NCBI GenBank assembly: GCA_905221605.1
Contig: CAJNDS010002126.1
Location: 62,501 to 126,500, forward strand
Length of the DNA: 64,000 nt
Source: Symbiodinium natans
Lineage: Eukaryota; Sar; Dinophyceae; Suessiales; Symbiodiniaceae
Direction of reading: 5' to 3'
Below are positions 48,602 through 61,493 of the stretch, in pieces. The notes under the pieces are model-generated. The model searched no databases. It was not told where the DNA came from and saw only the letters and a list, made by a program, of their open reading frames with translations. The stretch's first letter is position 1; every line of letters starts with the position of its first letter. The position numbers were made by a program, and so were the translations under genes.

Positions 48602-51050
48602 AAGTCAGATCTGATCCTTGTACATACTAATATATACCGTTAACTCATTCATATATGTATATATATATATATATAATTGTATATGCATATAGTAGGAAAT
48701 TTCTCTGCAAACAATGTAGTCTGCATTGCCACAGTAAACCTTCTTTTCGTGCATGTCAGCGTGGCAGCGAGTGACCGAAAGAGCATGATCCACTATCACT
48801 TCTAGTACTTACGGTAATTACGTACATAGTCGGTCATCGTGGGTCAGCACTCTCATGTACAACCCAGCGGAAATATCGCACCAGGGGACGGTGCTGTCGG
48901 TTCATCCGTACCTTCACCTCGCGATTAATCGGTTTAAAGATCTTGCACCAAGTAGCACAAATTGTCAGACCGAGCTTCTTTTCCTCGAACAACATCCCAC
49001 TTTTCCACTCGAACGAGCCGCCCTCAAGGCACCTCTGCCCCTAAACCCTAAACCCTAAACCCTAAACCCTAAACCCTAAACCCTAAAGCCCCTAAACCCT
49101 AAACCCTAAACCCCACTATAATCATCCCTATTAAGGGCAGTCCACAAACAACTCTTGCACCACATCTGAGTGTAGGCGGAGCTCCTCACCGGTACGAGTC
49201 CTTCCCATGATCCCAACAAACTAGGTTGCCCAGCAGCCTAGGCTGAAAAAGGGTGCCCTTTTTTGCTTAAAAGGGTTGAGAAGGGAACCCAAAGCACCTG
49301 AAAAGGGAATAAGGGTTACTGGGCATCCTAGGAAAAAAAGTGACCTCCAGGTATGAAGATAGAATTAAGCCCCGTGGCCTCTGTCCTCATCTAAATCCTT
49401 GTTGAGGTTTAGGGCTTAGGGCATAGGGCTTAGGGCTTAGGGTTTAGGGTTTAGGGTTTAGGGTTTAGGGTTTAGGGTTTAGGGTTTAGGGTTTAGGGTT
49501 TAGGGTTTAGGGTTTAGGGTTTAGGGTTTAGGGTTTAGGGTTTAGGGTTTAGGGTTTAGGGTTTAGGGTTTAGGGTTTAGGGTTTAGGGTTTAGGGTTTA
49601 GGGTTTAGGGTTTAGGGTTTAGGGTTTAGGGGTGCGGCCAGCCGGTGAAATTTATTATCTACAGAAAAACTGTTGCAAAAAGACTCATATTCCGCCCATG
49701 ATTCGTGACATGTCTGTTTACAATGCTGACATACTCATGAATGAAAGTGGCTCTTTCAACACAGGGTCGTTCGTGCATCACGCATCTTGCGTGTGGTCAG
49801 CAACCCTAAACCCTAAACCCTAAACCCTAAACCCTAAACCCTAAACCCTAAACCCACCAGTGCAAGCTAAGCTCCCTATGGGGCCCCGCAGTCTGATCTT
49901 CAGACTTGGGATCGGCGCTGTGAGCTTGGAAAAACCTTGCACTTTGGGATGTCCCCACAGCCCTTAATAGGGATAATTATAATGGGGTTTAGGGTTTAGG
50001 GTTTAGGGTTTAGGGTTTAGGGTTTAGGGTTTAGGGTTTAGGGTTTAGGGTTTAGGGTTTAGGGTTTAGGGTTTAGGGTTTAGGGTTTAGGGTTTAGGGT
50101 ACTATAATCCTTGTCAACATTGTGATCCCTTTTGGGGTACCCCAATATTAGGTGCCGTATTATAATGAGGATCCGAAAGGGGCCATGATTTTGACAACCA
50201 CCCCTATTAAGGTCTGTTAGTATAAGGAGGAACATCGCAACTTACACTTTACAAACTTTGCGTGTCAGGCACGTCAAGATGAAGAGCGACATGGCAGCGG
50301 AGCCTGCCCATGAAATCGACGGGCTTCCAAAGAACCAGGGAGGGCCCCATATATACCCTTTAAGGGATTGTATGGGGCGGGCCCTCAGTCCCTCATGCCC
50401 GACTAAGAACCATCCAGCTAGAGGGCCGGAACGCACTCGACGTGCTTGGAGGCGTGAACTTCTTTGCGGAACATGCCAAGTTAGGCAGGGCGCGCTTCAG
50501 GTTTCGAGAGACACGTGGCTTCAACTGACCATATAGGTGCAACTATTTGCAACTGCGTGACGGACCCGAGAGCTGTTGAATGCATTGGAAACCGAGATTT
50601 ACAAAGCCGGAGCCCGATTGCTTCTGTAACTTTGAAAACCCCTTGAAGAGTTTGGAGCTTGGGGCGGGCTTGGGGGCTTAGGGGGTTTGGGTGAATTGGT
50701 TGGGTGATCAGTTTGTTGTTGGCTGGTATGTCTTGTAGATGGCGAAAAACCGAATACAGACAGAGAGAGAGAGAGAGTGTGAGTAAAACTTGCAGCTGTA
50801 TGTGGTCTTTCCTTGAAACTATGTGGTCGGTCGCTAATCAATCAACGTAACAAAAGAATTACACGCATAAGCACACAGACTGCCCAGAATGAATCCGAGT
50901 TAAGGTTTTGGGGGCCTAGGACTTTCACATATACGTAGATTGGGACTGGTATCACTTCCCTAAACCCTCAACCCAAAACCCTGAACCCTAAACCCGAAAC
51001 CCTAAACCCTACACCCGGAACCCTAAACCCTAAACCCTCAACAGACCCCT
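48602..51050. repeat. Interstitial telomeric domain resumes
   Basis: Large pure arrays lie at 49429-49630 (about 29 TTTAGGG units), 49803-49853 (CCCTAAA) and 49984-50099 (TTTAGGG). The plus-strand frame between the first two (49632-49800) is open, but no AG|G acceptor or family supports it. No gene recognised in 50100-50950. Confidence 0.8.
48650..48690. repeat. TA microsatellite
   Basis: (TA)n with GTATA interruptions, upstream of the RCC1-repeat gene. Confidence 0.8.
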
Positions 51051-51054
51051 GACT

Positions 51055-51122
51055 CTCTTTCATTTGCGAGCCGCACATCCAGCCCACTGCGAAGCCCAAG
51101 CTGGAGTCGCTGGCGTGCCGCC
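51055..51122 (-). CDS. TIR-like gene exon: SLGFAVGWMCGS
   Basis: Acceptor CAAGAG|GG, read in the frame required by 51963: RHASDSSLGFAVGWMCGSQM and onward. The 3' limit is uncertain (GA donor near 51058). CCCTAAA-type repeats on the left, TTTAGGG on the right. Confidence 0.5.
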
Positions 51123-54100
51123 CTCTTGCAGCAGCTTGTTGGGGGCTCTTCTGGGGCTTTGGAGGTTTAGGGTTTAGGGTTTAGAGTTTAGGGTTTAGGG
51201 TTTAGGGTTTAGGGTATAGGGTTTCGGGTTTAGGGCTTTGGAGGTTTAGGGTTTAGGGTTTGAAGGGCTCAAAACTCTTTTAGGGCTGTTTTTGGGCTTT
51301 TCGGGGGGGCGGGGGGGTACGGCCTTAGAGGTCCCTCAGTTTTCAGGGTCTTAGAGAGTTTTGGGGTGCTGTTTGAACATTTAGGTCTTCGTTGTGTCTA
51401 GGCTCCAGGGATGTATATGGGGGGGTTGATTTGTATCATGGCTTTGGAGATCTCGACTTATGCGTATTGCGTATAGTCTAAAAAAAGAATTTTCATCAAC
51501 GCCCATATAGACCCGAGTAGTGGGCGAAGGGGAATAAAGGCTCGTACGGCTTAGAGGGATTAAAGGGCTCGGGGACGAGAAATCTCTGGATTCATCCTTT
51601 GCAGCGTCCTGGATGATCGTCGGCATGGAGCTGAAACCCCAAACCCTCAACTCCTAAACACCTGAAACAGCCTGAGACTCTAAACCATAAACCCTAAACC
51701 CTAAACCCCAAACCCTAAGCCCTAAACCCTAAAGGCTTTCACCCGAATCTTAACGCACCACGAGCGGGGTTTCGCTGCGTCAGGGTCACCCCCCCTCGTA
51801 CCGCCTTTACTGGGGTGCCTTACAAAAGCGGTCCCAAACTTTAGGGTTCAGAGTTTAGGGACAACCCGAACCCTAAACCCTGAACCCCAAACCCCAAACC
51901 GTAAACCCCAAACCCTAAACTCGGAACAACCCCCCTATATGTCAGCTTGCAAGGCCACCTACCGAATCGCCCGCGAAGGCGAGACCGCAAACGGTCCTGA
52001 AAGGCGCTGGGGGCTTGGGTTCGGGCGTTTCTGGGGCTTTGGGGCTTGGGGGTTCAGGGTTTCGGGTTTGTTTGGGGTTTGGGGAAGGCTTGGGGGAGCC
52101 TAGCTTCTTGAGCTTTCGGGGGTTTTGGGGTTTTCGAGGCTTCGGGGAGGAGATTCCGATGGTTTTAGGCTGGCTTCTGTGCCTGGCCCCGAAGAGCTTC
52201 TTTCAGAGCCGATCCCCACCCGATGCAGCCGAGGCTCACATGGATGCAGAGGGTCAGCAAGTAGTCCAGCACCAGCCAGCGCCGCGTCGCGGCGAAGAAG
52301 ACGCACAAGGAGATGAGCCTCAGATGCAGGGGTTTAGGGTTTAGGGTTTAGGGTTTAGGGTTGAGGGTTGAGGGTTGAGGGTTTAGGGTTTAGGGGGAGC
52401 CGGGACCATGGGAGACGTCGAAGCAAGATCCTTTCGGAACCGGAACCAGGGGACTTCTCCTGACCACCTCTGAGCTCTAAGCGCAGGAACCGTCGGCCCG
52501 TCGGCTTCGGGATACAGTGCTGTTCTCAGGAGACGTTGAACACCTAATACACTTTGACGGTGTAAACTTCTGTAAGGCACCAGACCCAGGGCTCAAGAGA
52601 ATGTCGGCATGGGCACTGAGAGAAGACCAAGCAGCACGCGCACGCAGAAGGCAATCCAGAGCATATAGGTGCCAACCACGGTGCCTGGTAAGCTGCAGCG
52701 CTCTGGCTGCACCATCTGGTCCCATGTTTTGGGCTAGTCTAGAGAGGGCCGTTGGCCTTGAGTCTCCTGGTCTTGTTTTGCTTTAAACTTCGGGATAAGA
52801 TGATGCTTGAATTGATGGCTGCGCCGAGGCTTCGCCCAAGAGGCCAACACAGCTAACCTTATTTACTTTGTTTCCGCCCCTCGACCGAATCGGCCCTACA
52901 GAAAACCTGCCAGGCCTACATAGACCTACCAAGCGAGTGTTTAGCTGCCGAGACACCAGTGAAGTGCGCCAGCGCCCCCGTGAAAGGGGCACCGGCTTTC
53001 CATAATGATAGCTGGTCCTGCAGGTGGAGCACTCAAGGGTTCCTGGTATACGAACATCAAGTCATTCGGACATCCGTGAAACCACGGTTCCCTTAACCGG
53101 GTTGCTATTGCCCAAACCTCCCTTCGAGCAACGAGGATGCTGTACCTAAACCCTAAACCCTAAACCCTAAACCCTAAACCCTAAACCCTAAACCCTAAAC
53201 CCTAAACCCTAAACCCTAAACCCTAAACCCTAAACCCTATAAACCCTAAACCCTAAACCCTAAACCCTAGACCCTAGACCCTAAACCCTAAACCCTAAAC
53301 CCTAAACCCTAGACCCTAGACCCTAAACCCTAAACCCTAAACCCCAACCCTAAACCCTAAACCCATTCCGTATTCCGTAACGAACCCAAGGGCGACCAGC
53401 GGCCCACAGCTGCAGCCGGAGGATTCCGTGCTTCGCTCCGCCGTTGTTGGGGGAATTTTCCGGAACTGAAGCGAGACAGAGAGACCTCTGCAGGCTCCCC
53501 AAAACAACAACTGGTTTAGGGTTTAGGGTTTAGGGTTTAGGGTTTAGGGTTTAGGGTTTAGGGTTTAGGGTTTAGGGTTTAGGGTTTAGGGTTTAGGGTT
53601 TAGGGTTTAGGGTTTAGGGTTTAGGGTTTAGAGGTTAGGGTTTAGGGTTTAGGGTTTAGGGTTTAGGGTTTAGGGTTTAGGGTTTAGGGTTTAGGGTTTA
53701 GGGTTTAGGGTTTAGGGTTTAGGGTTTAGGGTTTAGGGTTTAGGGTTTAGGGTTTATAGAAATTGTATAGGGTTCAGGTCCGGAGTTTTGAGCGAAAGTT
53801 TTGACCGAAAGTTTTGACCGAAAGTTTCGACCGAATGTTTTGAGCAAGTTTTTTGTTTTGCTTTGCTGGGGCTGGGCTGGGGCTGGGGCTGGGGCTGGGG
53901 CTGGGGCTGGGGCTGGGGCTGGGGCTGGGGCTGGTGGGGTTGGGGCTGCTGGGCCTGGCTGAACCTGGGGCTGAGGCTGGGGCTGGGGCTGGAGCTGGGG
54001 TGCTAGGCCTGGATGGGTCCGGAGTTTTGGGCGAAAGTTTTGGGCGGGTTTTGGGCGAAAGTTTTGAGCGAGTTTTCTTGTTTGCTTTTGGCAAGAAGGA

Positions 54101-57100
54101 ATGCCATTCCATTTCAGGGCTGGGGCTGGGGCTGCTGGGGCTGCTGGGGCTGCTGGGGCTGCTGGGGCTGCTGGGGCTGCTCGGGCTGCTCGGGCTGCTG
54201 CTGGGGCTGCTTTTCTGGGGTTGGGAGTTCGGCCTTCTGGGGTGGATTATTGGACGAGCTGCTCGAAGTGAAACGCATACAATTTCTATTTATCCTGGTC
54301 TTGAGGGTTTAGGGATAGGGTTTAGGGTTTAGGGTTTAGGGTTTAGGGTTTAGGGTTTAGGGTTTAGGGTTTAGGGTTTAGGGTTTAGGGTTTTTCGAAC
54401 ATCCCCACCTCGATCCTCGTTGAAAAGAAAGAACGCAAATAAGATGCTCCAGCAAAGAAACATTGATTCAAACACGCGTTTTTAGAATGTGCTTGCAACT
54501 GGGGTTGGGCACGCCAGGGACACTCTGCGGTTCGGCACTCCAGGGAGGAGTAGACAGGCGAGGAGAAGAGTTCCGGGCGAGGAAGGAGTTGAGTTCAAAA
54601 TCTAACAACCCCACACCGAAGGTGGCGAAATCACGCCTATTCGCTGGGTCGGTTTTTTTAGAACATCAACAATATTTCAAAAACAGGTCCAATTGGATTG
54701 CCAGCGCTTGGATGTTCATCTTCATTTTTCACCAACACACAAAAATCTAGAGCTCTCCATTCGGCCGGCCAGCTGCGGCTATCGGGGACTGCGGCATCAT
54801 GATATCTCGCAAAACACCGTGCACCCGAGGCCCTAAACCCTAAACCCTAAACCCTAAACCCCAAACCCCAGCACAAGTGCTCCTCCAGCATCCCGGAGAT
54901 TGCCGGGGTACACATGAGCAGCACGTACCTAGTAGCGTTTAGGGTTAAAGGTTTAGGGTTCAGGGTTTAGGGTCTAGGGTTTAGGGTTTAGGGTTAAGGG
55001 TTTAGGGTAGGAGTGCGGAGGTTCCTCGGAGAAACCGCTCCCCACCCTCTAGGCTTTTAGATAGGTTGGGCGCCGTCCTCACAGAATGGCTTTTTGGGTG
55101 GTTGGCTTTGCCGCCTCGGACGGCGTGGGGTGGGAGAAAAGTGTTAGATGGCCTTCCACAATCGGGCCAAAGCTGCTCTTCGCGCCTCACGAAGCTTTCG
55201 AGCTTGTCCCAAAAACCTAACCTTCACAGCATCTAATCTACGCCCCATCACCCTAAACCCTAAACCCGAAACCCTAAACCCTAAACTTTAAACCCCAAAC
55301 CCTAAACCCTACCCCTACGCCCTTAACCCGAAACCCTAAACCCCTCCATGTTGCAAAACCCGATCCTAACACCACCTGGCAAGCCACGAGTTGGAGATCT
55401 TGGTGGCCGACTGTAGGAGATCCTCGAGGGGGTTTCGCGCGCAGGGTTTAGGGTTTAGGGTTTAGGGTTTAGGGTTTAGGGTTTAGGGTTTAGGGTTTGG
55501 GGCTTAGGGCTTAGGGTTTAGGGTTTAGGGTTTAAGGTTTAGGGTTTTTTTGTTAGCAAGGCCGTGCGCGCTGATGCGTTGCGCGCTTAGGCGCCCTCTC
55601 TGGCTCAGGTTCTCGCATGATGCGTGCAATCTTAGTATACTTGTCATGGCGTTTAGTGCGTGAGGTGTGGTCCGATTACAAAGTTTCGGGTAGTGTTGTT
55701 GGGCAGTGACTTCGACCCAGCAAGGGAATTACATTCCACGTCTACGGCCTTGGTTAATGATCCTGTCCTCACGTGCTGCTGCGAAGACTACAGAATGAAC
55801 TGCGCGAGGGGCTAAGCACACTTCTTTCATGAAGGTCTTTTGGGCTTTATAGTTGTGGCCGGCGGGCTTGCTCCCAAACTGTCTGATTGGAGATTCGTGA
55901 ATATTCATCCCAAGCGAAGGCTACAGCCTCTACTGGGATGATGTCCAACTGGTACGGGTACGGAGCATGCCATGAATTGTGAAGCAAGAGGTTTGACCAA
56001 TGCTTCTTGCCTTTGCCGAGCGAGGCGCCTTTGTTGGAGCCTTGCGCAGCTGCTTTGGCAGCCCGAAACGCCTGTCGCTCGGCTTCGTCAAATTCCCACT
56101 GGCTGCCCCACAAAAGCTGGTTCCACTTCTCACTCCACAACGACTCCTCAGAAGGTGCGGTCGTGGCCTGGGACTGCATCACTTTAAACATGTCCTGGGT
56201 GACTAGTGTGAAAGTTTTCCAGAGTATGATGAGCTTTTGGCCCTCATAGTCCGGATGCGAACTAACACATGCAAGGAGCACCCTCAGCGGCGCCTCCAAC
56301 TTCCGTTGCCATTGCGGCGTGGATGATGCGCTGCGTTGCTGGTGTTTGGAACAGCCTGTCCACTTCAAATTCTGAGAAGCTGAAGGCACGTTGAAGCTCT
56401 TGCCTTGCTGAATGAAGACACACTCCCCGGTCACACTGACGCCCAGCCATCACTGAGTACACCTGGACAGTGGATGATGGACCAGGAATTCCAGCAACCC
56501 ACGGCGGGGCAAAAAGCGCCCTGACACAGCACGTATGCCATATCCAACCCGGCCCTTGGTGGTTACCAGCATCTTCAACAGCTCAGAGGATGACATACTG
56601 GCTCTCCCCTTCTTCGGATGGGACAGTCAGAGATGAAGGTCAGAAGATCTCTCAGCACCACGAAGCGTTTTCTGAGATCATCACCCACCCCGCTGCGATG
56701 AGGCAAGAAGTGGTGGATTTGATCTGGAAATGCGCCACCCGGCCTCAAGGCAGACAACTCCGGCTGTATTGAGCACACTGCACAGTAGCGGACACCAGAA
56801 GCATTCCCACGTGAGGGTTTGAGAACTACAGTGTCACCAGAGGTTGATTCTGACTTTTCCGTTGCGGTAAAATCTGGTTGCCACAATCTCCTCTGCCCGG
56901 TCGCGTCGAGCCATATCCTCGCCGCCGTCTGGAAGGCCAACGCGATTGGCCCGTGCGATCATCCTCAACGTCTCCCCCGATTCTTGCGGCGGTGGGAGAT
57001 CGTCCCATCTCTTGGTGTCAGTGGATGCAACAGGATGCCCCTGACGTGCGTCGTTGACCGCTGAGAGCCACCACGGAAGGGAGACCCCAACATGGTCGGT

Positions 57101-60100
57101 ATGGCAGCTGAGAGAACGTCTTCACTTTGCTGGAAGACGTAGGACTCTAACATGATGTCCATTCCAGCAGTCATGATCAAGGTCCTGGGGTTCTCCTCGT
57201 TCTTCACAACAGCGCATTATCAACGCTTGGGATATCTGCCACAGCAAAGAACAGATCAGCGATGTACTGTGCAGTGGCAAGGAAGCCGTACCCTACGATA
57301 GATTCCATGAGGGAAGCCCGATCGAGCTGTGGGGCATTGCTGCCTAGCATCGTTTCCAAGTCCAGGTATTGCAGAGCCCCAGAGAGCTTAAGGCAAATCG
57401 GTATGATCGGGTCATAGATTTGCAGGTAGGCTGCTGGAAAAGTTTCCGGCAGATGAAGGAGCTTGTCAGCGACTTCCAAGAGGTAATTTGGGTCAGCTAA
57501 CCTGCTTGGCAGGCTTTGTAACAGCTCCTCATAGGTACGGTAGGCGCGGAGCTGCAGCTCATGCGTGGTCAAATGGTTTGAGTCGCGGAGATTCATGTAG
57601 GGCCTGGGCTTCACGGTCCGTCCGAAGTGCCGTCCAGTTTCTAGGGCCTGCCATAAAAGCCCACTTACGGACTGGTTTTTTCCTTGTTCCAACAGCCCTT
57701 CCTGCCTGGCAGGCTCGCCCTGAGCTTGACATTGCGGCCCATGGGAGACCGCACGGGGCTTCGCTTTTGGTGGCCGTGCAGGGTTTAGGGTTTAGGGTTT
57801 GGGGTTTAGGGTTTAGGCTTTAGGTTTAGGGTTAGAGTTGGGCGCGTTAAGGGCTTTTCAGGGTTTTTAGCACTTGTAGGGTACACGGGGCATAAGGTTG
57901 ATTCATTTTCTGGTTTGTGATCTCCCCAGAAGGCCTCGACGCAAGAACGCCAACAAACGTGAAATCACAAAAAAAGGCATTAGTAGCAACAACAGCGGCA
58001 ACAACCATAATGGTCCTACGGAAAATGAATAGCTCTAGAAATCACCATCACAACGTGTCTAGGTGCCCCAAGCATGATGTGCAGAACATGTTTTGCGCCA
58101 CACCCACAAACCCACTACGAATCAACGAGTTTGCGCGTCATCCAGCTTCAGTTCACATGGCTTCGCGGGAATTGCTGCAGTATAAAGGCCATGTCTAAAC
58201 CCCTCAACCTTAAACCCTAAAACAGCTTCAAGCCAGTCCTGTCGCAATGGGCCTCGGATGTACTCCGTGAAGGCCTCCGAAGGGGGATTCTGCCATGGAG
58301 ACAGAAGGAATTCCCTGTGAAAGGATCCCAAACTGGGGCATCCTTGAGCACCCTCTGCAGAAGGCACTAGCAAGTCCCAAGCTTGTCTGGTGTCCGGTTT
58401 TGGGCCGCGTGTGAGTCTGGCGTGGGCCCGGGGTGTTCGCGCATTCCTCTGCGCACGCGTCATCACTTCTTGCTGCGCCTAACTGTCATTGCCTTCGGAC
58501 TTCTGAGCTCATGAAATCCCAGCGTCGCGACATCTGGTCTCGCGAAATGCGAAACCGTCGTTGCTTTTGGACTTCTGGCTCCCACTGTTTGGGGTCATCC
58601 TGGCATAACTGCTACTCGCGGGGTACGACGATTCTTGCTATGACTACTGCGACTACGACTACTACGACTGCCGTCTTCTTGGACTACACTAGTATCATTA
58701 CGACTCGGACGATCATTCCTGAGCTTAGGCAAGGGGTGCCCGTTGGCACCTGGAACTTTTTCAAGCCTTTATCACCCAGCCAACAGCCTCGGACTTGCAA
58801 AGCCCGAAAGCCCGAAACGAAACCCTAAGCCAGAGCCGCAAAACCCCAAAACCCTAAAACACCAACAACCCTGAACCCAAACCCCAAACCTCAAAAACAC
58901 CCAAAAAAAGCCCAGAAACAGCCCAAAAAGCCAAAAAAAAAACAGCAAAAAAACACCATAAAGCCCAAAACCGTCAAAAAACAGGAAAACCCCAAACCCT
59001 AGAACCCTAAACACTACATGGGCCCTTGGAGGAACCTTAGTGTGGCCAGCAGGAGCCAGGCCCTAACACCTAAACCCTAAACCCTAAACCCCAAAGCCTA
59101 AACCCTAAACCCTAAACCCCAAACCCTCAACCCCAAACCCTAAACCCTAAAGGCCTCGCGGCTGCCATACCAGCGGTCGATGGCTGCCAGCACGAACCTC
59201 GACGGCCGAAGTTCGGGGCGTATGAAACATTGGTTGGCTGTAATTTGGGGGGCCCTCATTTCCAGGGCTACAAAAATTGTATAGGGTTTGGGTCCCAATA
59301 ACGTTTTGACCGAAACGTTTTGTTTTTTGGAAATATGTTTATCTTTTGGGGGGAGGGGGGGGGGGCGAGGGAATGGGGAGGGGGGGAAGGGGGGGAGGGG
59401 GGGAGGGGGGTTTGCGCCAGCGAGCAGAACACCGGAGCCTCTAAATTTGCTCCAAACCAAAAATTTGAAATTTTTCAAAATTCAAGAAAAGCGCTGAAAA
59501 ATCAACCTTTGCAAGTGTCAAATCTGTTGCAAATGAAATTTGCAGATTGAACTGTCTTGCCCTTCGTTCTCTACAGCAGTTCATCTTGTACAACTCGTTT
59601 TCAAGTTGTACCGTCTCAATATTGACTTGATTGGCCGTCCACTTCCAGCTCGGGTGATTATGACCTCCGGACAGCCGAAAGCGTTGTCGAGCACCCGAGG
59701 CGGAACCTGCAAAGTGGAGGCCACAACACACACATACCACCACTTTTTGGTGGTAACACCACAATCCACAAATTTGCAGACAATCCAAAGTTGATTCCTT
59801 CAAAGAAACGTGCTTCTGAGAAAGTGGATTTTCTTTGAACTTGGGGCTGTGTGGTTTGTTGCGTTGTTTTTTGGGGAGGAGACGAGGAGGAGATGAGGAG
59901 GGGATGAGGAGGGGATGAGGAGTGGATGAGGAGGGGAGGGGAAGAGGAGGGGAGGAGGGAGGGGATGAGGAGGGGATGAAGAAGGGATGAGGAGGGGATG
60001 AGGATGAGGAGGGGATGTGGAGGGGATGAGGAGGGGATGTGGAGGGGATGAGGGAGGGGATGAGGAGGGATGAGGAAGGATGAGGAGGGGATGAGGAGGG

Positions 60101-61263
60101 GATGAGGAGGGGATGGGGAGGGGATGAGGAGGGGATGCGGAAGGGAGGAGGAAGGGATGAGGAGGGGGATGAGGAGGGGATGAGGAGGGGATGAGGAGTG
60201 GATGAGGAGGGGATGAGGAGGGGATGAGGAGGAATGAGGAGGGATGAGGAGGGGATAGGAGGCGGAGGAGGGGAGGGAGGAGGAGAGGAGGACGGGAGGA
60301 GGGGAGGAGGGGAGAGGGAGGGGAGGAAGGAAGGGAGGGAAGGGGAGAGGTTTAAGTAAATTGAGCATTTGGCCTCAGAGGTGTTTGGATTCATTTACTT
60401 AAATTCAGCTTGTCAGCTGTGTAGACAAATCCTTGGAAAATTCTGAATGAGACCACATCCAATTTCTGTTTATTTTGTCGTGAGGGTTTAGGGTTCAGGG
60501 TTTAGGGTTTAGGGTTCAGGGTTCAGGGTTTAGGGTTCACGGCTCAGGGTTTAGGGTTTAGGGTTTAGGGTTTAGGGTTTAGGGTTTAGGGTTTAGGGTT
60601 TAGGATTTAGGGTTTAGGGTTTAGGGTTTAGGGTTTAGGGTTTAGGGTTTAGGGTTTGCTGCAAAAGGGCGCAAAGGCTGTGAAGGTTGGGATGCTCAGT
60701 GGCCTCGAAAGCTTCGTAACAGCTACGGACCGATTGTGGAGGGCCATCTAATACTTTTCTCCCACTCTGCTGAAATGCTTCGAAAGGTCGCAGGTTCAAG
60801 GGAAGCCTTTTTTGAGCAGGCCTGGCCGGAGGTTTTTGAGGCCTCAAGCGTGGGGGGGGGGGGGGGGCTCATCCTTGAGTTATGGTTTAGGGTTGAGAGT
60901 TACAAGCTGCAGCTCTTGTGGAATTCGGGTTCAGTGTTTAGGGTTTAGGGCTTAGGGCTTAGGGCTAAGAGGTTACTAAGCGCAACCGACGCATTGCTTT
61001 AAACCCCTCTGAAGAAGGGGAAAGGGCGCCGAGTTAATATTTGCAATATTTACGAGCATGATACATTACATTTCAGACTAGATTAATGATTTTACGTTTA
61101 TTCTTTTGTATATATATATGTATATATATATACGTATATGTATATGTATATATTTACATATCCATATTGGTCATTCTCTTCATTATATTCTGTATATATA
61201 TATACATACATACATACATACATACATACATACATACATGGACCACACACACACACACACACA

Positions 61264-61340
<77 letters not shown>

Positions 61341-61461
61341 TGTCTTTTCCGGAGATTCGGACTGAGCGACTCCCGGTCGGCGTCCAAGCTGCAGCGCGTG
61401 TCGCTCAGGTTGAAGTGCTCCTTGGTTGAGGAATCAGGGTTTAGGGTTTAGGGCTCAGGGT

Positions 61462-61493
<32 letters not shown>

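Noticed and set aside
49632-49823. Plus-strand exon in a TTTAGGG - island - CCCTAAA cassette
   Set aside because: The reversed cassette occurs wherever the inside of a minus-strand intron lies between two arrays; no acceptor or family match. The same applies to 24670-24890.
53370-53470. Exon of the TIR-like gene in the island between two large arrays
   Set aside because: Open frame exists, but exons 54881 and 52318 join in phase without it. Left unassigned.
59441-60394. Ser/Pro-rich open frame of over 300 codons
   Set aside because: Generated by the GATGAGGAGGG minisatellite; the two overlapping frames are equally open.
60780-60810. tRNA T-arm (GGTCGCAGGTTCAAGG)
   Set aside because: No acceptor stem, anticodon arm or D arm could be paired around it.
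60661-60847. Exon of the TIR-like gene reading SVRSCYEAFEATEHPNLH
   Set aside because: The flanking exons (61371 and 59197) join in phase with a restored Glu codon without it; including it breaks the frame.
61086-61451. Tyr/Ile- and Thr/His-rich frames
   Set aside because: Translation of TATA and CA microsatellites.
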